DNA of 49,423 nucleotides, from positions 1-49,423 of the forward strand of contig JAFTPO010000025.1 of NCBI GenBank assembly GCA_017463225.1. Reading direction: 5' to 3'. The notes below the pieces were generated by a model. That model searched no databases. It was not told the DNA's origin and was given only the letters and a program-made list of their open reading frames with translations. Source of the DNA: Lachnospiraceae bacterium. GTDB lineage: Bacteria > Bacillota > Clostridia > Lachnospirales > Lachnospiraceae. Every line of letters begins with the position of its first letter. Positions within the stretch are counted from its first letter, which is position 1. A program made the position numbers and the translations under genes. This document shows, piece by piece, positions 24,581 to 32,439 of this stretch.

Positions 24581-25957
24581 ATGAAGAAAACAAATAAAAG
24601 AAATATGACATTTAATAAAATCAATACACTTATGGCAGCATTGCTTGTGGTTATAATTTGCTGTATGAAGCTTCTTTCTATGTGGAATAGCAAGACTGAG
24701 CTTGATTATTTTAATGAGCATGTGCTCAAGGGAAAGGAGTATATGGAGCAGTCCTGTTACGTGGAGGCTATTCAGGAGTTTAAGAAGGCAGACCTTGTCA
24801 AGGGTGATGAAAATGTAAATGTTGCCATAGCTGAGTGTTACTTAGGCTTAGGGGATTATACCTCCTTTAAGACATGCTCAGATCATATTAGAAATACCTA
24901 TGGAACTAACGAGAAGCTGTACCAGTATATTGCATATTATCATGCACATATGAATGATTCATACAATGAGATTCAAATTCTAAAGGAGGGAGTTGCATTT
25001 TACCCTGAGTGCGAAGCCCTGAAGGAAAAATATGATGCTGTTAAGGGCAAATACACTCAGGCCGGATATTACTCTGACCAGGTTGTATATATGGGACATC
25101 AGTACATAATAGTTGCTTCTGAGGGAAAGGAGACAGTGATGAATGCCACCTTGGGTAAGGTTGGAGATAAGGAGTATGAGAAGGTTTATGACATCTCAGA
25201 GGATAAGTGTGTACAGGATATGTGGCAGGATACTCAGATGCTCTATTCAGCTAAGGCTGATGGAAGAGTTAGCTACTATGACAGTATGGGCTATAAGAGA
25301 AAATCTCCTGACAAACAGTATGCATTTTTAGGTGCGCCTAGAGATGGTTATGCTCTGGTTCAGTCCCAAGAGGGATGGGGATATATAGATGGAGAGTTTA
25401 ATGAGTTAGGAGAATGGTTTGAGGATGCCACCGCCTTCAGTGAGGGTATGGCAGCGGTGAAATGTGATGGCAAATGGGCCTTCGTGGATAAGGATTTTAA
25501 TTATATAACAGAATTTGAGTATGAAGGAGTGGTAATGGATGAGTTTAAGTGCTGTAGCAAGGCAGGTGTTGCCTTTGCTCAAAAATCCGGTAGTTATGTG
25601 TTGGTAGGCATTGATGGAGAAATGGATATGGATGAAGACTACAGCCAGGCCAAGGGCTTTAGCTCTAAAAAGGATTATGCTGCTGTTAAGACAGCAGATG
25701 GCTGGAAGCTAATAGATGTAAAGGGAAATACAGTTGAAGCTGTGGACTGTGATGAGCTTTGTTCTTCAAGTAACGGTATAGCACCATTTAAGAAAGGAGA
25801 TAGCTGGGGGTATATAGGAGTAGATGATGGTGTGTATGTTGAGGCGACCTTTGACGGGGTAACACCTGTTAACAAAAATGGCTATGGAGCCATAAAAACA
25901 GACCAACAGTGGAGGTTTATAGGTTTTTCCAGATTCCAGGTGAATCAGGGATTGTAG
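24581..25957 (+). CDS. Membrane-anchored TPR and WG-repeat protein
   Basis: Protein of 458 residues. One N-terminal membrane helix (L-M-A-A-L-L-V-V-I-I-C-C-M-K) is followed by TPR-like helices at about 40-150 (Y-M-E-Q-S-C-Y-V-E-A-I-Q-E-F). From about residue 250 there are several WG-type beta repeats (E-G-W-G-Y-I-D, C-D-G-K-W-A-F-V-D, A-D-G-W-K-L-I-D, G-D-S-W-G-Y-I). Such a protein could scaffold pilus components outside the membrane; the function is unknown. It follows the prepilin peptidase by 12 bases. Confidence 0.65.
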   Translation: MKKTNKRNMTFNKINTLMAALLVVIICCMKLLSMWNSKTELDYFNEHVLKGKEYMEQSCYVEAIQEFKKADLVKGDENVNVAIAECYLGLGDYTSFKTCSDHIRNTYGTNEKLYQYIAYYHAHMNDSYNEIQILKEGVAFYPECEALKEKYDAVKGKYTQAGYYSDQVVYMGHQYIIVASEGKETVMNATLGKVGDKEYEKVYDISEDKCVQDMWQDTQMLYSAKADGRVSYYDSMGYKRKSPDKQYAFLGAPRDGYALVQSQEGWGYIDGEFNELGEWFEDATAFSEGMAAVKCDGKWAFVDKDFNYITEFEYEGVVMDEFKCCSKAGVAFAQKSGSYVLVGIDGEMDMDEDYSQAKGFSSKKDYAAVKTADGWKLIDVKGNTVEAVDCDELCSSSNGIAPFKKGDSWGYIGVDDGVYVEATFDGVTPVNKNGYGAIKTDQQWRFIGFSRFQVNQGL

Positions 25958-25993
25958 CAGTGATTAAAGAATATAAAGAAAGAAGGTATTTGT

Positions 25994-26713
25994 ATGAGAT
26001 ATTTTTATGAGGAAAACAATGGTCAGTTAAATTTGGTGTGTCTGCTTGAGGACGAGCAGTTGCATCCGTTCACCTATCCTATGATAGAGAATAATCAGAT
26101 ATTTGGTTTGCTAAAGCCTATGTATCAGTCCAATGTTCAGGGTGTTAAGAGGTTGGTATACAATGTGACAAATTGTATGACCGTGAAGGATTATCTTCTA
26201 AGCTACGGCACTGAGGAGATTCTTTCTAAAACCTACGAATACATAATGGCCATAAAAAGCAGTATAGCTGCTTATGGTATCAGCGAAAGGCATTTTTTGT
26301 GGAATGCGGATGGAATGTATTTCAACTGTGTTACAGGGGAGATATATCTAATCTGTGTACCTTTGGATGTGTGCGTAAGCTACTCCATGCCGGATTTTAA
26401 GCTGATGGCAAACCTTAGGGAATGCATAGGCCAAGGCAGGGTAGAGAGCCTGTATCCATATACAGACGAGGGGGATTTTGATGGGGAGACAACTGTGTTG
26501 TGTGCTAATGATAGTCCCTATGTGATAGAGAGAAAGGAGAAACCAAGATTTAAGCTGTTTAGTGAGGCTGCACCCAGCCCTAAGGAGCTGAGAAGACAGA
26601 GAAAGGAAAGTAGAAGAGCCAGAAAACTGGAGCGAAAGCAGGATAAGCTTATAAAAAAACAGATTACAAGAGAGGAGGGCTTTGGGTTTTGTCAGATACC
26701 TAGCTTAATCTAG
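25994..26713 (+). CDS. DUF6382-like protein
   Basis: Protein of 239 residues. The N-terminal 170 residues resemble the DUF6382 domain seen in Firmicute pilus and ESX-type loci (I-E-N-N-Q-I-F-G-L-L-K-P, then F-L-W-N-A-D-G-M-Y-F-N). Full family members often carry a C-terminal FHA domain; here the protein ends instead in a highly basic Arg/Lys tail (K-E-L-R-R-Q-R-K-E-S-R-R-A-R-K). A role in signalling to the pilus machine is possible but not shown. Confidence 0.5.
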   Translation: MRYFYEENNGQLNLVCLLEDEQLHPFTYPMIENNQIFGLLKPMYQSNVQGVKRLVYNVTNCMTVKDYLLSYGTEEILSKTYEYIMAIKSSIAAYGISERHFLWNADGMYFNCVTGEIYLICVPLDVCVSYSMPDFKLMANLRECIGQGRVESLYPYTDEGDFDGETTVLCANDSPYVIERKEKPRFKLFSEAAPSPKELRRQRKESRRARKLERKQDKLIKKQITREEGFGFCQIPSLI

Positions 26714-26720
26714 GTTCTGG

Positions 26721-26753
26721 CGCAAAAAAATGCTAAAGCAATGGGGGTATAAT
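26721..26753 (+). promoter_or_regulatory. TGCAAAA-class promoter, copy 5 (Flp pilin)
   Basis: CGCAAAA at 26721 and TGCTAAA at 26731 are 10 bp apart, and TATAAT starts at 26748 (27-bp offset). Its -10 box lies just before the ATG at 26756, which rules that codon out as the pilin start. Confidence 0.7.
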
Positions 26754-26788
26754 AAATGTGTAAGATAAATAATAAAGGAGGAATTAAT

Positions 26789-27178
26789 ATGACAATGGAG
26801 ATTAAAAGAACAACAAATATGGAGGAGAGAATGATGGATGTAATGAATTATAGCAACAATGATAACAGAGAAATAATTAAGAATATGGAGGAAATGATTA
26901 TGGAGAACAGAATGAACAAGAGAATGAAGAAGAATATGATTACAAGAATGGAGGAGAAGACTATGAATAAGATGGTTAAGATGATGAACAAGGGAAGAGA
27001 GAAGCTTAGTGCTACATTTGACAATATCTGCAGAGAGGAGATAGGAGCCAGTGAACTTGTAGTTCTGGTGGCCCTTATAGTGATAGTGCTAGCCATTATC
27101 ATTATATTCAGAACACAGTTGGCGAATATTGTAACTGCGGTAGGTGCGAAGGTTATTAACTGGATTAATGCAAATTAG
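26789..27178 (+). CDS. Flp1-type major pilin precursor with Met-rich leader
   Basis: Precursor of 129 residues. The C-terminal 50 residues are a Flp-type pilin: E-E-I-G-A-S-E-L-V-V-L-V-A-L-I followed by a long hydrophobic helix, with cleavage expected after Gly86. The 85-residue leader is far longer than usual and carries 17 Met in its first 70 residues, besides many Asn, Lys and Glu. Several in-frame ATG codons inside it are preceded by GGAGGA. The ATG at 26789 follows AAGGAGG. The downstream lipoprotein gene begins 12 bases after the stop. Confidence 0.7.
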   Translation: MTMEIKRTTNMEERMMDVMNYSNNDNREIIKNMEEMIMENRMNKRMKKNMITRMEEKTMNKMVKMMNKGREKLSATFDNICREEIGASELVVLVALIVIVLAIIIIFRTQLANIVTAVGAKVINWINAN

Positions 27179-27190
27179 GAGGTGATACTT

Positions 27191-27736
27191 ATGAAGAAAT
27201 GTAAGGGCGTAATTGCCATAATTATGATGTGCGTGATGATGCTGACAGCCTGTGGAAAGGAGGAGTACGATACAGAATATTTAAAGGAGATAAATGTATT
27301 GCCGGAGGATGGAACCACCTGTTTCGGTGAAGATAATGAGACTGTCAGTGACGTACATGCTGAGAATACTACAGAGGTGGCGACCTCTAATGATGCCGGA
27401 GCAGCCACCGGTAATTGTGCCACAACAGAGCTTGTGGAGAATACTACAGAAGGGAGTGAAGTACAGGGAGAACAGCTTATCATGCAGGAGGACGGCATAA
27501 CCAGCGTGGAAATTATTATGGAAGGAGAGCTTACAGACTACAATGAAAGGGAAGGAGGAATAGTTGATTTAACAACTGAAGATTACAGTACCACGCTGGA
27601 AGGGGCTGCCTCTTCCATAGAGGACATCGACATAAGTCCTGGTGTAGAGATTACACAGAAATACAATGACATATTAGATGGTGTATACCATGGAGGAGGT
27701 GAGGCCACAGTTACCGTGGGTAACAGTGAATACTAA
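27191..27736 (+). CDS. Secreted lipoprotein, acidic and Thr/Glu-rich
   Basis: Protein of 181 residues with a lipoprotein signal peptide: basic start, hydrophobic core and lipobox L-T-A-C, with the Cys about residue 22. The mature part is low-complexity, acidic and Thr-rich, probably unstructured at the surface, with no recognised domain. It directly follows the pilin gene and shares its transcript. The ATG at 27191 sits 7 bases after AGGAGGT and is preferred over the GTG at 27182. Confidence 0.65.
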   Translation: MKKCKGVIAIIMMCVMMLTACGKEEYDTEYLKEINVLPEDGTTCFGEDNETVSDVHAENTTEVATSNDAGAATGNCATTELVENTTEGSEVQGEQLIMQEDGITSVEIIMEGELTDYNEREGGIVDLTTEDYSTTLEGAASSIEDIDISPGVEITQKYNDILDGVYHGGGEATVTVGNSEY

Positions 27737-27739
27737 ATA

Positions 27740-27768
27740 TTGCTTAAAATTAGATTTTGGGGTATAAC
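27740..27768 (+). promoter_or_regulatory. Sigma-A-type promoter before the 95-residue gene
   Basis: TTGCTT (27740-27745), 17 bp, TATAAC (27763-27768), followed by AAGGAGG at 27775 and an ATG at 27790. Confidence 0.55.
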
Positions 27769-27789
27769 GGACATAAGGAGGCTAAAGCT

Positions 27790-28077
27790 ATGTCTAAACC
27801 AACTTTGCCAGATAAACTATATGAAATAATGCTTGAGAAGGGTTATAACGAAAACCTTTCCAAGCTTATATGTGAGAATTTGAATACAGACTACACTGCC
27901 GGAAGAATGATAGGATACGTATGTCATTACTCAGACCTTCCCGACGGGGAGATTGTGGACGAGATGCTTGCAATTCTATCAGACAGAAATGCCATTATGG
28001 ACAAGAAACAGTCCCAGTATGCCCAGTCCAAGATAAGCCATATGTATCGCTTTGGATTAGGGGTGGAAGAGGAGTAG
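27790..28077 (+). CDS. Small uncharacterised protein, 95 residues
   Basis: Soluble, mostly helical protein (K-L-Y-E-I-M-L-E-K-G-Y, then L-S-K-L-I-C-E-N-L-N), acidic at the C-terminus. No family is recognised. It has its own promoter, and the ATG at 27790 lies 8 bases after AAGGAGG. The upstream TTG at 27757 lies inside the promoter and is rejected. No terminator is evident before the DUF1508 gene. Confidence 0.6.
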   Translation: MSKPTLPDKLYEIMLEKGYNENLSKLICENLNTDYTAGRMIGYVCHYSDLPDGEIVDEMLAILSDRNAIMDKKQSQYAQSKISHMYRFGLGVEEE

Positions 28078-28114
28078 AAAACCCTAGAATTTTGTCACAT
28101 CTGCATTGCATTTC

Positions 28115-28147
28115 CCAACCTGCTATAGTACAATTTTATTGTAGTAT
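28115..28147 (+). promoter_or_regulatory. Extended -10 promoter and small palindrome before the DUF1508 gene
   Basis: TGCTATAGT at 28121-28129 is an extended -10 box. A palindrome TACAAT-TTT-ATTGTA covers about 28128-28142 at the likely transcription start and could be an operator. Confidence 0.4.
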
Positions 28148-28175
28148 TTTGTTGTTTAATGACAGGAGGTAATGT

Positions 28176-28544
28176 ATGGGAAAGTTTGTTATTAAGAACA
28201 CTAACACAGGGGTTAAGTTTGATTTGAAGGCTGGTAACGGACAGGTTATCGCAACATCTGAGGTTTACAATTCTAAGGATGCTTGTAAGAATGGTATTGC
28301 AAGTGTTCAGAAGAACGCACCGGTGGCAGCAGTTGAGGATCAGACCGTAGAGGGCTTCGCTACTGAGAAGAATCCTAAGTTCGAGATTTACAATGATAAG
28401 GCTGGAGAGTTTAGATTCAGACTTAAGGCTACTAACGGCCAGATTATCGCTGTAAGCGAGGGTTACACAACTCATGCAAACTGTGTTAACGGTATCGAGT
28501 CTGTTAAGAAGAACGCAGTTGATGCAGATATCGTAGAGGAGTAA
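28176..28544 (+). CDS. YegP-like protein with two DUF1508 repeats
   Basis: Protein of 122 residues made of two similar halves (about 1-50 and 67-117). Each has F-x-L-K-A-x-N-G-Q-I-I-A-x-S-E and a later N-G-I-x-S-V-x-K-N-A, the pattern of DUF1508/YegP. The molecular function is unknown. The gene has a strong ribosome binding site (AGGAGGT), its own promoter and its own terminator, so it is likely a single-gene unit with high expression. Confidence 0.85.
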   Translation: MGKFVIKNTNTGVKFDLKAGNGQVIATSEVYNSKDACKNGIASVQKNAPVAAVEDQTVEGFATEKNPKFEIYNDKAGEFRFRLKATNGQIIAVSEGYTTHANCVNGIESVKKNAVDADIVEE

Positions 28545-28563
28545 TTAACAAAATTTCAAAATC

Positions 28564-28593
28564 AAAGTCGCTGTTACCGCAGCGACTTTTTTA
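28564..28593 (+). terminator. Terminator after the DUF1508 gene
   Basis: Stem AAAGTCGCTG / CAGCGACTTT with a six-base loop and a T-run. Confidence 0.88.
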
Positions 28594-28604
28594 TTTCTAT
28601 AAAA

Positions 28605-28829
28605 TTTGGGCATAGAAGTCACAAACCAGCCCTCCACGCCCAAGAATTACTGCAAATTCATCATATTTTGGGCATAGACAAGCGAAATTAGCTATCTACG
28701 CCCAAAATCAGCCGGAAACTTACCGGAATTTGGGCATAGAAAAGCAAAACCAGCTCTCCATGCCCAAAACCATCCAGAAACTAACAAAAACTTGGGCATA
28801 GACAAGCAAAAACATCCATCCACGCCCAA
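28605..28829. repeat. Tandem array of four palindromic elements, period about 63 bp
   Basis: Four units at 28605-28643, 28666-28707, 28729-28768 and 28792-28829. Each starts TTGGGCATAGA and ends with a close inverted copy (TCCACGCCCAA, TCTACGCCCAA, TCCATGCCCAA, TCCACGCCCAA). The 21-23 bp between units are also partly similar (CCGGAAACT, CCAGAAACT, CCGGGAACT), so this is a tandem repeat and not a CRISPR. In minus-strand RNA the stem mismatches become G-U pairs, which favours that strand as the functional one. A decayed fifth unit may lie at 28864-28901. No gene is supported between 28545 and 29010. Confidence 0.85.
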
Positions 28830-28932
28830 AACCGCCGGGAACTCACGCCACGAACATCAAAGCATGTGCATAGAACAAAGAAAATCGTTCATTCATAACA
28901 CTAATCCACCCTCTATCACTCAAAAAACACTA

Positions 28933-28960
28933 TTGTCCCACACCTATTTTGTGGTATTAT
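28933..28960 (+). promoter_or_regulatory. Promoter of the AAA/TelA operon
   Basis: TTGTCC (28933-28938), 16 bp, TATTAT (28955-28960). Its position argues for translation starting at 29011 and against the much longer frame from 28792. Confidence 0.55.
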
Positions 28961-29010
28961 GTTTAATGAGGGCTTACGCTCTTTCAAAATACGATATTTG
29001 GGGGCAAGAA

Positions 29011-30207
29011 ATGTATCGATTTATGGATCAACAAGAGATAGAAATCAGACAGATTGACGATTTGAAGATGGTCAATTTTTATGATTTGGCTACAGGTGGT
29101 ACGGCGGCTGTCTCAGGTGCAAATCAGAATGCTGAGATAAGTGGTCATGTGCCGGCGCTGGCCATATACTATGGCGACAACAAGCAGATAAATCTCTGCG
29201 CCATGGACACTCATTATAATCTGTTAATGGAAAGGGTGCTTACCCTATATTCCCAGTGTAAGGATAAGAATTTAATAATAATTGATGCTGATACTAAGGC
29301 TATGTTAGAGCAGGCAACCTCAAGGGGAGATAACCACACCTCCTTCTATGAGAGAATCGGTAAGAATTACGCGGATATGGAGTGCTTGAAATCTCCTAAG
29401 TTTGCATCAGAGGCGGTGGTTAGAGAGACTGCTATGCCTATGCTTAAGTATTACATAAAGAATTTGTATCATATGGTTGATATGGATATCGAGTTTGATA
29501 AAGAGCCTCTTGGCTGGCACAGCAACGGTGTTCTTAAGCTGAGGAAGGGTAGTGACACATTTGTGCTTCCTATGAGGTTTGAATTTAACACCATGGGCTT
29601 TAAGGCGAAGATAGGAAACTTCCTAAAGGACTTAAGTCTTATAGAGTTTGAGGTTCGCTATCAGGAGGGTATGCTGGAGGTTATATTCGAGGCTACTGAT
29701 GTGAAGCTTTACGGTGAGAGTAGATTTAAGATAGAGAATCATAGTGTTACCGGTCTTACCACCATACAGGTGGCTGGGCAGGTGGTGTATCACCAGGAGG
29801 AGTCCGTTGCAGCTGTGGCGTCTGCTGACCAGCTTCCTAAGGGACTTGACTTAGATATTGAAAAGGGACGTGTCTACGGACTGCCATGGGGCGGTATCAT
29901 AGTCTTAGGTGATATAGAAAGCAAGACTGCAGAGTTTAAGCGCAATGATATAGATGTTATATTCCTAGAGCAGTATAACGGCAAGCTTGCCATGAGACAG
30001 TTTTCTCACAGCCTGGTGGAGAACCTAAGCAATGGCTTAAGACTTCGCTGTGACGGAGCTAATATGAGAAAGCTTTATTTCGGTCCTGGAATAGGTGAGG
30101 TGGAAACCACCTTTGCACCGGTGGGGTATTACTCAGGATGGGACTACAAGCAGTTTTTGGAGAATAACTATTTTTATGAATGTAAGAATCAGGAGGGCAG
30201 TAACTAA
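29011..30207 (+). CDS. Uncharacterised protein, first gene of the AAA/TelA operon
   Basis: Soluble protein of 398 residues with no family recognised. It opens with a beta-rich part (I-E-I-R-Q-I-D-D-L-K-M-V-N-F-Y-D-L-A-T-G-G). A helical section and a second beta-rich half follow, rich in G-x-P-W-G-G-I-I-V-L-G-D-type turns. No signal peptide or membrane segment is seen. The ATG at 29011 follows a GGGGG-rich stretch; the frame is open back to 28792, but that part lies upstream of the promoter and inside the palindrome array. Its stop overlaps the start of the AAA gene by one base, so the products are probably made in fixed ratio. Confidence 0.6.
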   Translation: MYRFMDQQEIEIRQIDDLKMVNFYDLATGGTAAVSGANQNAEISGHVPALAIYYGDNKQINLCAMDTHYNLLMERVLTLYSQCKDKNLIIIDADTKAMLEQATSRGDNHTSFYERIGKNYADMECLKSPKFASEAVVRETAMPMLKYYIKNLYHMVDMDIEFDKEPLGWHSNGVLKLRKGSDTFVLPMRFEFNTMGFKAKIGNFLKDLSLIEFEVRYQEGMLEVIFEATDVKLYGESRFKIENHSVTGLTTIQVAGQVVYHQEESVAAVASADQLPKGLDLDIEKGRVYGLPWGGIIVLGDIESKTAEFKRNDIDVIFLEQYNGKLAMRQFSHSLVENLSNGLRLRCDGANMRKLYFGPGIGEVETTFAPVGYYSGWDYKQFLENNYFYECKNQEGSN

Positions 30208-32438
30208 TGGGTTTATTTGATAAGAAGAATACAGACGATAAGGAATATCTAAAGAGACTTAATAAGATTATAGATGATCTTAACTATACATATAACTACA
30301 CTTATTCGCAGTCAGCGGATAAGACCTTTATTCAGTATCTTATGGCAGTGGAGAAGGATCCGGGTTCAGCTAAGATTCAGCCACTTGGGCTTTTGGTAGA
30401 GACTGTTTCAGCCATTATTGGCAACAAGAGCGACTTCAATATTAACACCTATACTCCGGCTATGAAGAAAGCCGGAGAGATATATGACAAGGTATTCCCA
30501 TTTGGAGAGGCTACTCCGGATTTTGATATGCTTGCCATGGCATTTATAAACTTCTTCAGACCAAACGGATTAGGTGCAGAGGGATTGTTTAACAACTCAC
30601 TGTTTGCAACCTTTAAGAATAAGCAGAACTATATAGATTTTATGAATACCATTAGGAATGATGCCAAGCTTCATGATTCACTCTACGACATCATTCAGTA
30701 TGGCTTAAGCGTTAGAGCGTTTTTCATAGATGATGACACATATACTGCAAATATGAAGCAGGTGGCTGCCCGTATGCTTGCCTCAGGTGACAGAGCTTCT
30801 GTGGCTAAGGAGGAGATTAAGAGAGTTGAGCACATGGCTGGTATATATGATATCGACCAGGCTGATGTGGCTAAGACAGAGCAGCAGCTTGTAAAGGCCA
30901 ATGCTATGCTTAACGAGATTATGGGAATCCTTGAGCAGGCTGACAAGAAAACAGAGCAGCTTAATCGAGTTATGAAGGATACCTCAGACTCTATTCAGGA
31001 GATTGCAAAGCGTGAGACAGAGCTTTTGAGCATAAAGGCTAACAGCGCAAGAGATGATATAAATGCAGCCTACAATAGCTTCTTAGAGGAGCAAAGACAG
31101 GAGGTTATTCTTCAGAAGGATGTGCTCCTTAATCAGATATTTGCAGAGTCAGAGACCAAGCTTAACGAGCTTCGCTCTATGTCAAGAGCTGTAACTGCAA
31201 CTGCAAATGCAGAGCTTCTCCGTATTAACACGGAAACTACTAACGCTATGGATAAGATTAATAACTATGTGTCAAATGACAAGGAGTTAGAGAAGATTCT
31301 TACCAAGGCAGATGAGAACAAGGAGCTCTTTGACAAGATTGCAAAGCTTGAGATACTTAACACTCAGAATATAGAGGCTATGGCTAAGACTGTTGAGGCT
31401 CAGACTGCAAATGGAGGTATGCCTGTTGCTGCACCTCAGATGGTTGTGGCAGGTGCTCCGGGGGCACATGTGGGTGGACTTCCTCCTATGGAGCTTGCTC
31501 CGGAGGCTATACCGGAGGTTAATCCTTTGCTTGATACAAACATTCCATTTGAGACCAGATACAAGATGGTTATGGATGAGAAGGCTAGACGTGAGAAGGC
31601 AGGAGAGCATTTCCACAAGATGTTTGACGATGTTGTGACCGTTCTTATGGAGGATGCAAATCCTTATCTTATAGGTCCTTCAGGCTGTGGTAAGACCTAT
31701 ATGGTTAACCAGATAGCCCAGATACTGGGACTTGATTTTATAGACATAGGATATATCAATGAGGAGTATGATATATTAGGCTTCCAGACTGCTACCGGCG
31801 ATTACAGTACACCTAACTTCTATCGCTGCTACAAGTATGGAAAGATTGCCTTCTGTGATGAGCTTGATAACGGTAACGCAAGAGCTACAGTTAAGCTTAA
31901 TTCATTCTTGTCAAACAACAAGAATGCAAGCTACAGCTTCCCACACGGTGAGAATGTTAGACGTCACGCAAACTTTAGAATCATCGCCGCAGGTAATACT
32001 GCCGGAAATGGAGCTGACTCAAACTACAATACCAGAGAGAAGATTGAGGAGTCTGTACAGCAGAGATTTACCCCTGTTTATGTGGGCTACGATAACGCAG
32101 TAGAGGCTAAGATTCTTGAGAACTACAAGGATTGGTATTATTTTGTGGTATTGTTTAGAATGGCTACAGATGCCTGGGGTAACCAGAATGACTGCGCCGC
32201 AGCAGGTATATTTACAACCAGAGATGCAGCTAGAATTAAGAGATATCTTGACAATAAGAGTATGGATATGGGAAGAATTTTGGATTACGAATTTATCCAG
32301 ACAAAGGATATGGAATACCTTGCATTCTTAGTTAAGCACATAGCTTCAAATGTGCAAAACTATCAGCCGGCAACACAGATATTTACTATGTTCCAGGATA
32401 AGGTTAACGCTTTGAGAGAGAAAGGCGGATTAAGATAG
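30207..32438 (+). CDS. Coiled-coil MoxR/CbbQ-type AAA+ ATPase
   Basis: Protein of 743 residues. The first 190 are helical, about 205-400 are a long predicted coiled coil, 400-450 are a Pro/Ala-rich linker, and about 455-743 form a MoxR/dynein-related AAA+ domain. Walker A is G-P-S-G-C-G-K-T near 489-496, Walker B is I-A-F-C-D-E-L-D near 546-553, and a sensor region is R-I-I-A-A-G-N-T. MoxR ATPases remodel or insert cofactors into partners, often a VWA protein. The likely partner is the next gene. The N-terminal coiled coil is unusual for the family. Confidence 0.8.
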   Translation: MGLFDKKNTDDKEYLKRLNKIIDDLNYTYNYTYSQSADKTFIQYLMAVEKDPGSAKIQPLGLLVETVSAIIGNKSDFNINTYTPAMKKAGEIYDKVFPFGEATPDFDMLAMAFINFFRPNGLGAEGLFNNSLFATFKNKQNYIDFMNTIRNDAKLHDSLYDIIQYGLSVRAFFIDDDTYTANMKQVAARMLASGDRASVAKEEIKRVEHMAGIYDIDQADVAKTEQQLVKANAMLNEIMGILEQADKKTEQLNRVMKDTSDSIQEIAKRETELLSIKANSARDDINAAYNSFLEEQRQEVILQKDVLLNQIFAESETKLNELRSMSRAVTATANAELLRINTETTNAMDKINNYVSNDKELEKILTKADENKELFDKIAKLEILNTQNIEAMAKTVEAQTANGGMPVAAPQMVVAGAPGAHVGGLPPMELAPEAIPEVNPLLDTNIPFETRYKMVMDEKARREKAGEHFHKMFDDVVTVLMEDANPYLIGPSGCGKTYMVNQIAQILGLDFIDIGYINEEYDILGFQTATGDYSTPNFYRCYKYGKIAFCDELDNGNARATVKLNSFLSNNKNASYSFPHGENVRRHANFRIIAAGNTAGNGADSNYNTREKIEESVQQRFTPVYVGYDNAVEAKILENYKDWYYFVVLFRMATDAWGNQNDCAAAGIFTTRDAARIKRYLDNKSMDMGRILDYEFIQTKDMEYLAFLVKHIASNVQNYQPATQIFTMFQDKVNALREKGGLR

Positions 32439-32439
32439 T

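Noticed and set aside
26756-26788. Upstream ATG of the pilin gene
   Set aside because: It lies three bases after the -10 box and so before the expected transcription start; the ATG at 26789 has a proper ribosome binding site.
26848-27102. Antisense hydrophobic open frame opposite the pilin leader
   Set aside because: It arises from the Met/Lys/Asn-rich codons on the other strand and has no ribosome binding site.
28605-28829. Second type of CRISPR array
   Set aside because: The intervals between units are similar to each other and the units are imperfect palindromes of variable length, so it is a tandem repeat rather than repeat plus unique spacers.
28792-29010. N-terminal extension of the first AAA/TelA operon protein
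   Set aside because: It starts inside a palindromic unit and upstream of the likely promoter, has no ribosome binding site and reads like non-coding sequence.
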